Position numbers and translations under genes: made by a program. Of a stretch of 64,000 nt of DNA, positions 61,407 to 64,000 are shown in pieces. Source of the DNA: an uncultured Marinobacter sp. (GTDB taxonomy: Bacteria > Pseudomonadota > Gammaproteobacteria > Pseudomonadales > Oleiphilaceae); assembly GCF_946886895.1 (NCBI RefSeq), contig NZ_CAMPJO010000013.1, positions 1-64,000 of the forward strand. The letters run 5' to 3'. How positions within the stretch are numbered: the first letter of the stretch is position 1; each line of letters starts with the position of its first letter. The notes below the pieces were generated by a model, which saw only the letters and a program-made list of their open reading frames with translations, ran no database searches and was not told the origin of the DNA.

Positions 61407-63746
61407 TCACAGGGCCAGGCTGATCTTGCCCCGTGCCCGCGAGCAACACGCCATCATGCGGCGGCCCTCACTGCGTTCCTCGCGACTGAGCACCCCATCG
61501 CGATGGTCAATATTCGCCTCCGAGGTCACCGCCACCTCGCAGGTACCGCACAGACCCTCCTCGCAATCGCTGGCCACATCAATACCAGCCGCGCGCAGAG
61601 CCTCCAGCAGGGTCTGATCCGGTGCCACCGGTACGGTGAAGCCGCTGTCTTCCAGAACCACCTCGAAGGCCTCTTCCTTGCTCGGATCCAGCAAGGCGCC
61701 GGCCGCGCCGAAGTGTTCTACGTGCAGCATGCCGGCGGGCCAGCCGTTGGTGGCCAGCTCCAACGCCTCAAGCAGCCGCCCCGGGCCACAGGCGTATATC
61801 TGGCGTCCCTCCACCGGTGCGCCAATAGCCGCGTCGAGCTGCAGCCTCGCGCCTTCATCCCTGGGGTAGAGGTGCAAATGGTCCCCATGCTCCGCGGCCA
61901 GGCGATCAAGAAATGCCATGGTTCGGCGCGAGCGTCCAGCGTAGTGAAGAGTATAGGGCTTGCCCAGACGCTTGAGACGGTCGGCCATGGCAATGATGGG
62001 GGTAATGCCGATGCCGCCGGCGATGAGCACGTACTCCCCGGCGCGCTCATCCAGGTGAAAATGGTTCTTCGGCCCGCGGATCGCCAGCTCGTCGCCCACC
62101 TGCAAGCGGTCGTGGACATAGATTGAGCCCCCACGGCTCTGCGACTCTCGCAATACCGCCAGTTCCAGGCGCCCGGGATGATCCGGATCGCCACACAGAG
62201 AATAATGCCGCCCCATTTCATCCAGCAGCAGTTCGACATGGGCCCCGGGCGTCCAGTTCGGCAAGGGCCGGCCGTTGGGATCTTCCAGGCTCAAACCGAC
62301 GATGTTCTCCGCCAGCACGCGTTTGTCCGCCACGCGCACGCTACGGGTCAGGTCCTTGACGGCCGGCGCGCCGATCTCGAAGTCCATACGCGGTTCCCGG
62401 GCCTGTTCCGAACGCCGTTCAGGGTTCCGGGCCGGCTCCCAGCGCACCCAGAGGTGATCCGGACCGCGAAACGAGGTGTTAGGCAGGTAGGTGAACTGCT
62501 GATCCGGCATCAGCTCCATGTGCGGCAGCCGGCGCGTGAACTCCTCGAGGAAGATCCGCATCTCCATCCGGGCGATGTTCTTGCCCATGCACTGATGACT
62601 GCCGTAACCAAAGGTAAGGTGATCCACCGCGTTATCACGGTATAGGTCCAGCTCGTCGGGATTCTCGAAGTGGCGCTCGTCGTGGTTGCCGGAGGCGGTG
62701 ACCATCAGCAGCCGCGCACCCTCCGGAACCTGCACATCACCGATGGTGGTCTGGCGGGTGGTAATACGCCGCCAGGCAACGACCGAACCGGTATGGCGCA
62801 GGCATTCCTCGACGGCATTGGGTATCAGCCGAGGCTTCCGGCAGACCTCCTCCCACGACTCGCGCTGCTCCAGCAGCCGGCGAAACATGTTGGCCGAGGC
62901 GTGGGCGGTGGTCTCGTGGGCGGCAACGATGATCGCCATCATCATCGAGTGCAGGTAGCTGTCGGTGACAACCTCCGGGTAGTACGCCTGCTGGCGGATG
63001 GCGTAGCGCATCCAGCCTGGACCATCCGGGGTGGCACGCATCTTCTCCAGCACCTGGCCAGCGTACTGCCAGAAGTGGCCCACAGCATGGGCGACCTTAA
63101 TCTGCTCCTCTTTTGAGGGACGGCCCCAGGTATTCACGGTATGCGCTATGGAATATTCGCGTAGCTTGCCCATGTCCTCCTCCGGCACGCCCAGAAAGTG
63201 CAGAGCCACCGTCAAGGGGATTTCCCAGAGCATCTCATCAACCAGATCCGCCTCACCCTGGTCGATGATCCGATCCAGGGCCTCCCGTGTCAGGCCCCGC
63301 ACCATCGGTTTGTGCCGCTCCAGGTTCTCCGGCGTGAAGTGTTCCATCAGGACCCGGCGCCGCTCGGTGTGTTGAGGCTCATCCTCGTTCACCAGGGTGC
63401 GGTTCATGGCGTAATCGTATTGTTTGAGAGCGTCCTGCGCCTCCTGAGAGACGGGGGTAATTTTTTCCAGAGCAATCGCGGGTGAGAAAGTGATGTTGTC
63501 ACGGAACACCGCTTTAATGTCGTCGTAGCGGCTGATCACCCAGTAGTCCAGCTTGGGGCTGTAGAACACCGGCGCCTGATCCCTTGACCAACGCAGCGCT
63601 TCGGCCGGATCCAACTGATAGTCATTGCCAAAGGGGTCAAATTCCGCCGCTTTGTGCGAGACAGGGCAGCCGACCGCGGCTGTTCCGGTGACCGGGCACC
63701 CCGTCGCGTTCTGGGTCTGCTGCTTGTCCGCGCGTTGACTCATCAT
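61407..63746 (-). CDS. Self-sufficient cytochrome P450-reductase fusion (CYP116B type)
   Basis: A 779-aa single-chain monooxygenase. Residues about 35-455 are the P450: the oxygen-binding helix AAHETT (275-280), the ExxR-like EECLRHT, and the heme loop FGYGSHQCMGKN with Cys386. An FMN/NAD(P)H phthalate-dioxygenase-type reductase follows (RHYSLCGDP; YVLIAGGIGITPII), then a plant-type 2Fe-2S ferredoxin with Cys728, Cys733, Cys736 and Cys767 or 768. This domain order is that of CYP116B enzymes such as P450RhF, which hydroxylate or dealkylate many aromatics. An ATG at 63743 is equally possible. Confidence 0.93.
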   Translation of the reverse strand: MMSQRADKQQTQNATGCPVTGTAAVGCPVSHKAAEFDPFGNDYQLDPAEALRWSRDQAPVFYSPKLDYWVISRYDDIKAVFRDNITFSPAIALEKITPVSQEAQDALKQYDYAMNRTLVNEDEPQHTERRRVLMEHFTPENLERHKPMVRGLTREALDRIIDQGEADLVDEMLWEIPLTVALHFLGVPEEDMGKLREYSIAHTVNTWGRPSKEEQIKVAHAVGHFWQYAGQVLEKMRATPDGPGWMRYAIRQQAYYPEVVTDSYLHSMMMAIIVAAHETTAHASANMFRRLLEQRESWEEVCRKPRLIPNAVEECLRHTGSVVAWRRITTRQTTIGDVQVPEGARLLMVTASGNHDERHFENPDELDLYRDNAVDHLTFGYGSHQCMGKNIARMEMRIFLEEFTRRLPHMELMPDQQFTYLPNTSFRGPDHLWVRWEPARNPERRSEQAREPRMDFEIGAPAVKDLTRSVRVADKRVLAENIVGLSLEDPNGRPLPNWTPGAHVELLLDEMGRHYSLCGDPDHPGRLELAVLRESQSRGGSIYVHDRLQVGDELAIRGPKNHFHLDERAGEYVLIAGGIGITPIIAMADRLKRLGKPYTLHYAGRSRRTMAFLDRLAAEHGDHLHLYPRDEGARLQLDAAIGAPVEGRQIYACGPGRLLEALELATNGWPAGMLHVEHFGAAGALLDPSKEEAFEVVLEDSGFTVPVAPDQTLLEALRAAGIDVASDCEEGLCGTCEVAVTSEANIDHRDGVLSREERSEGRRMMACCSRARGKISLAL

Positions 63747-63766
63747 GGCTTCCTTGACGCTATTTA

Positions 63767-63795
63767 CTAATAACGCACATATAGTGCACTATTAG
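63767..63795. promoter_or_regulatory. Dyad operator between P450 and IclR genes
   Basis: CTAATA (63767-63772) and TATTAG (63790-63795), with GCAC (63775-63778) and GTGC (63784-63787) inside, share one centre at 63781. The site lies in the 96-bp gap between the divergent P450 and IclR genes and is a likely IclR-family operator controlling both. Confidence 0.55.
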
Positions 63796-63842
63796 AGAAT
63801 ATAACCCATCTGATCGTTCGTCAAACAATGAGAGATAGGCAC

Positions 63843-64000
63843 ATGAGCTCCTTACAGACCTTATCCCGGGGGCTGACCGCCCTGGAGCTGGTCGCTCAAA
63901 AAGAGCACGGACTGGCGATAGCCGAGTTGGCGGAGGCGCTGGGAGTACACCGGGCGATCGTTTATCGATTGGTGTCGACCCTGGAGAGCCACGACTTAGT
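63843..64000 (+). CDS. IclR-family regulator, cut by window end
   Basis: Only the first 52 residues are inside the window. They hold a helix-turn-helix of the IclR type (LQTLSRGLTALELVAQKEHG, then LAIAELAEALGVHRAIVYRL and STLESHDLV). It is divergent from the P450 gene across a 96-bp gap with a dyad site, so it probably controls the P450 and perhaps the TRAP genes. The ligand-binding domain is beyond the window. Confidence 0.8.
   Translation, partial: MSSLQTLSRGLTALELVAQKEHGLAIAELAEALGVHRAIVYRLVSTLESHDL

Noticed and set aside
1..64000. CRISPR arrays, rRNA and tRNA genes
   Set aside because: None seen: no evenly spaced direct repeats and no cloverleaf-like segments stood out in the intergenic regions I read.

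Overview
The window is GC-rich chromosomal DNA from a gammaproteobacterium. Gene order and protein character best fit Marinobacter or a close relative. The block gshB-tonB-algH-ruvX-pyrR-pyrB-pyrC', divergent from pilGHIJK-chpA-chpB-chpC, matches the arrangement known from Pseudomonas aeruginosa. Species assignment is inference; no rRNA, tRNA or CRISPR array was seen.

Layout. 1-1470: toxin-antitoxin graveyard with one intact HigBA-type pair, a second pair in which both genes carry internal deletions, and a VapB-VapC fusion remnant. 1.6-9.3 kb: two small exported proteins, a MexEF-OprN-like RND efflux operon on the minus strand, and a divergent AraC regulator. 9.3-14.1 kb: a TRAP-type permease with a TatT-like lipoprotein and an AdeT-like solute-binding protein, with an HU gene between them. 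14.3-20 kb: the pyrimidine/glutathione/TonB operon on the minus strand. 20.3-33.8 kb: a type IV pilus chemosensory (Pil-Chp) operon with a giant ChpA carrying seven canonical HPt motifs. 33.8-35.9 kb: zur-znuC-znuB behind a Zur-box-like site, without znuA. 36-46 kb: a PAS membrane protein, a frameshifted patatin, three c-di-GMP enzymes (GGDEF, HD-GYP, GGDEF-EAL), an alpha/beta hydrolase, folE-folX and a CoA-binding protein.

46.1-51 kb: metal island with a MerR-type promoter, MerR regulator, CopA ATPase, a 38-aa membrane peptide, a DUF411 protein and a His/Gly/Glu-rich secreted protein. 51.1-58.4 kb: PiuC-type oxygenase, RNase II, an acyltransferase, a PhaC-like hydrolase, a haloacid-dehalogenase-like enzyme and a lipoprotein hydrolase. 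58.4-64 kb: a catabolic-looking module with a DctMQP TRAP transporter (dctP frameshifted in a 7-base homopolymer), a self-sufficient CYP116B-type P450 fused to its reductase, and a divergent IclR regulator cut by the window end.

The most unusual signal is a pair of intergenic elements (46203-46304 and 56241-56356). Each has perfect 24- or 29-bp inverted arms around an asymmetric 54-58 nt core. The cores are clearly related, while the arms differ from each other yet remain perfectly self-complementary, so the foldback itself appears to be conserved. Copy 1 probably lies in the 5' leader of the merR-copA transcript.
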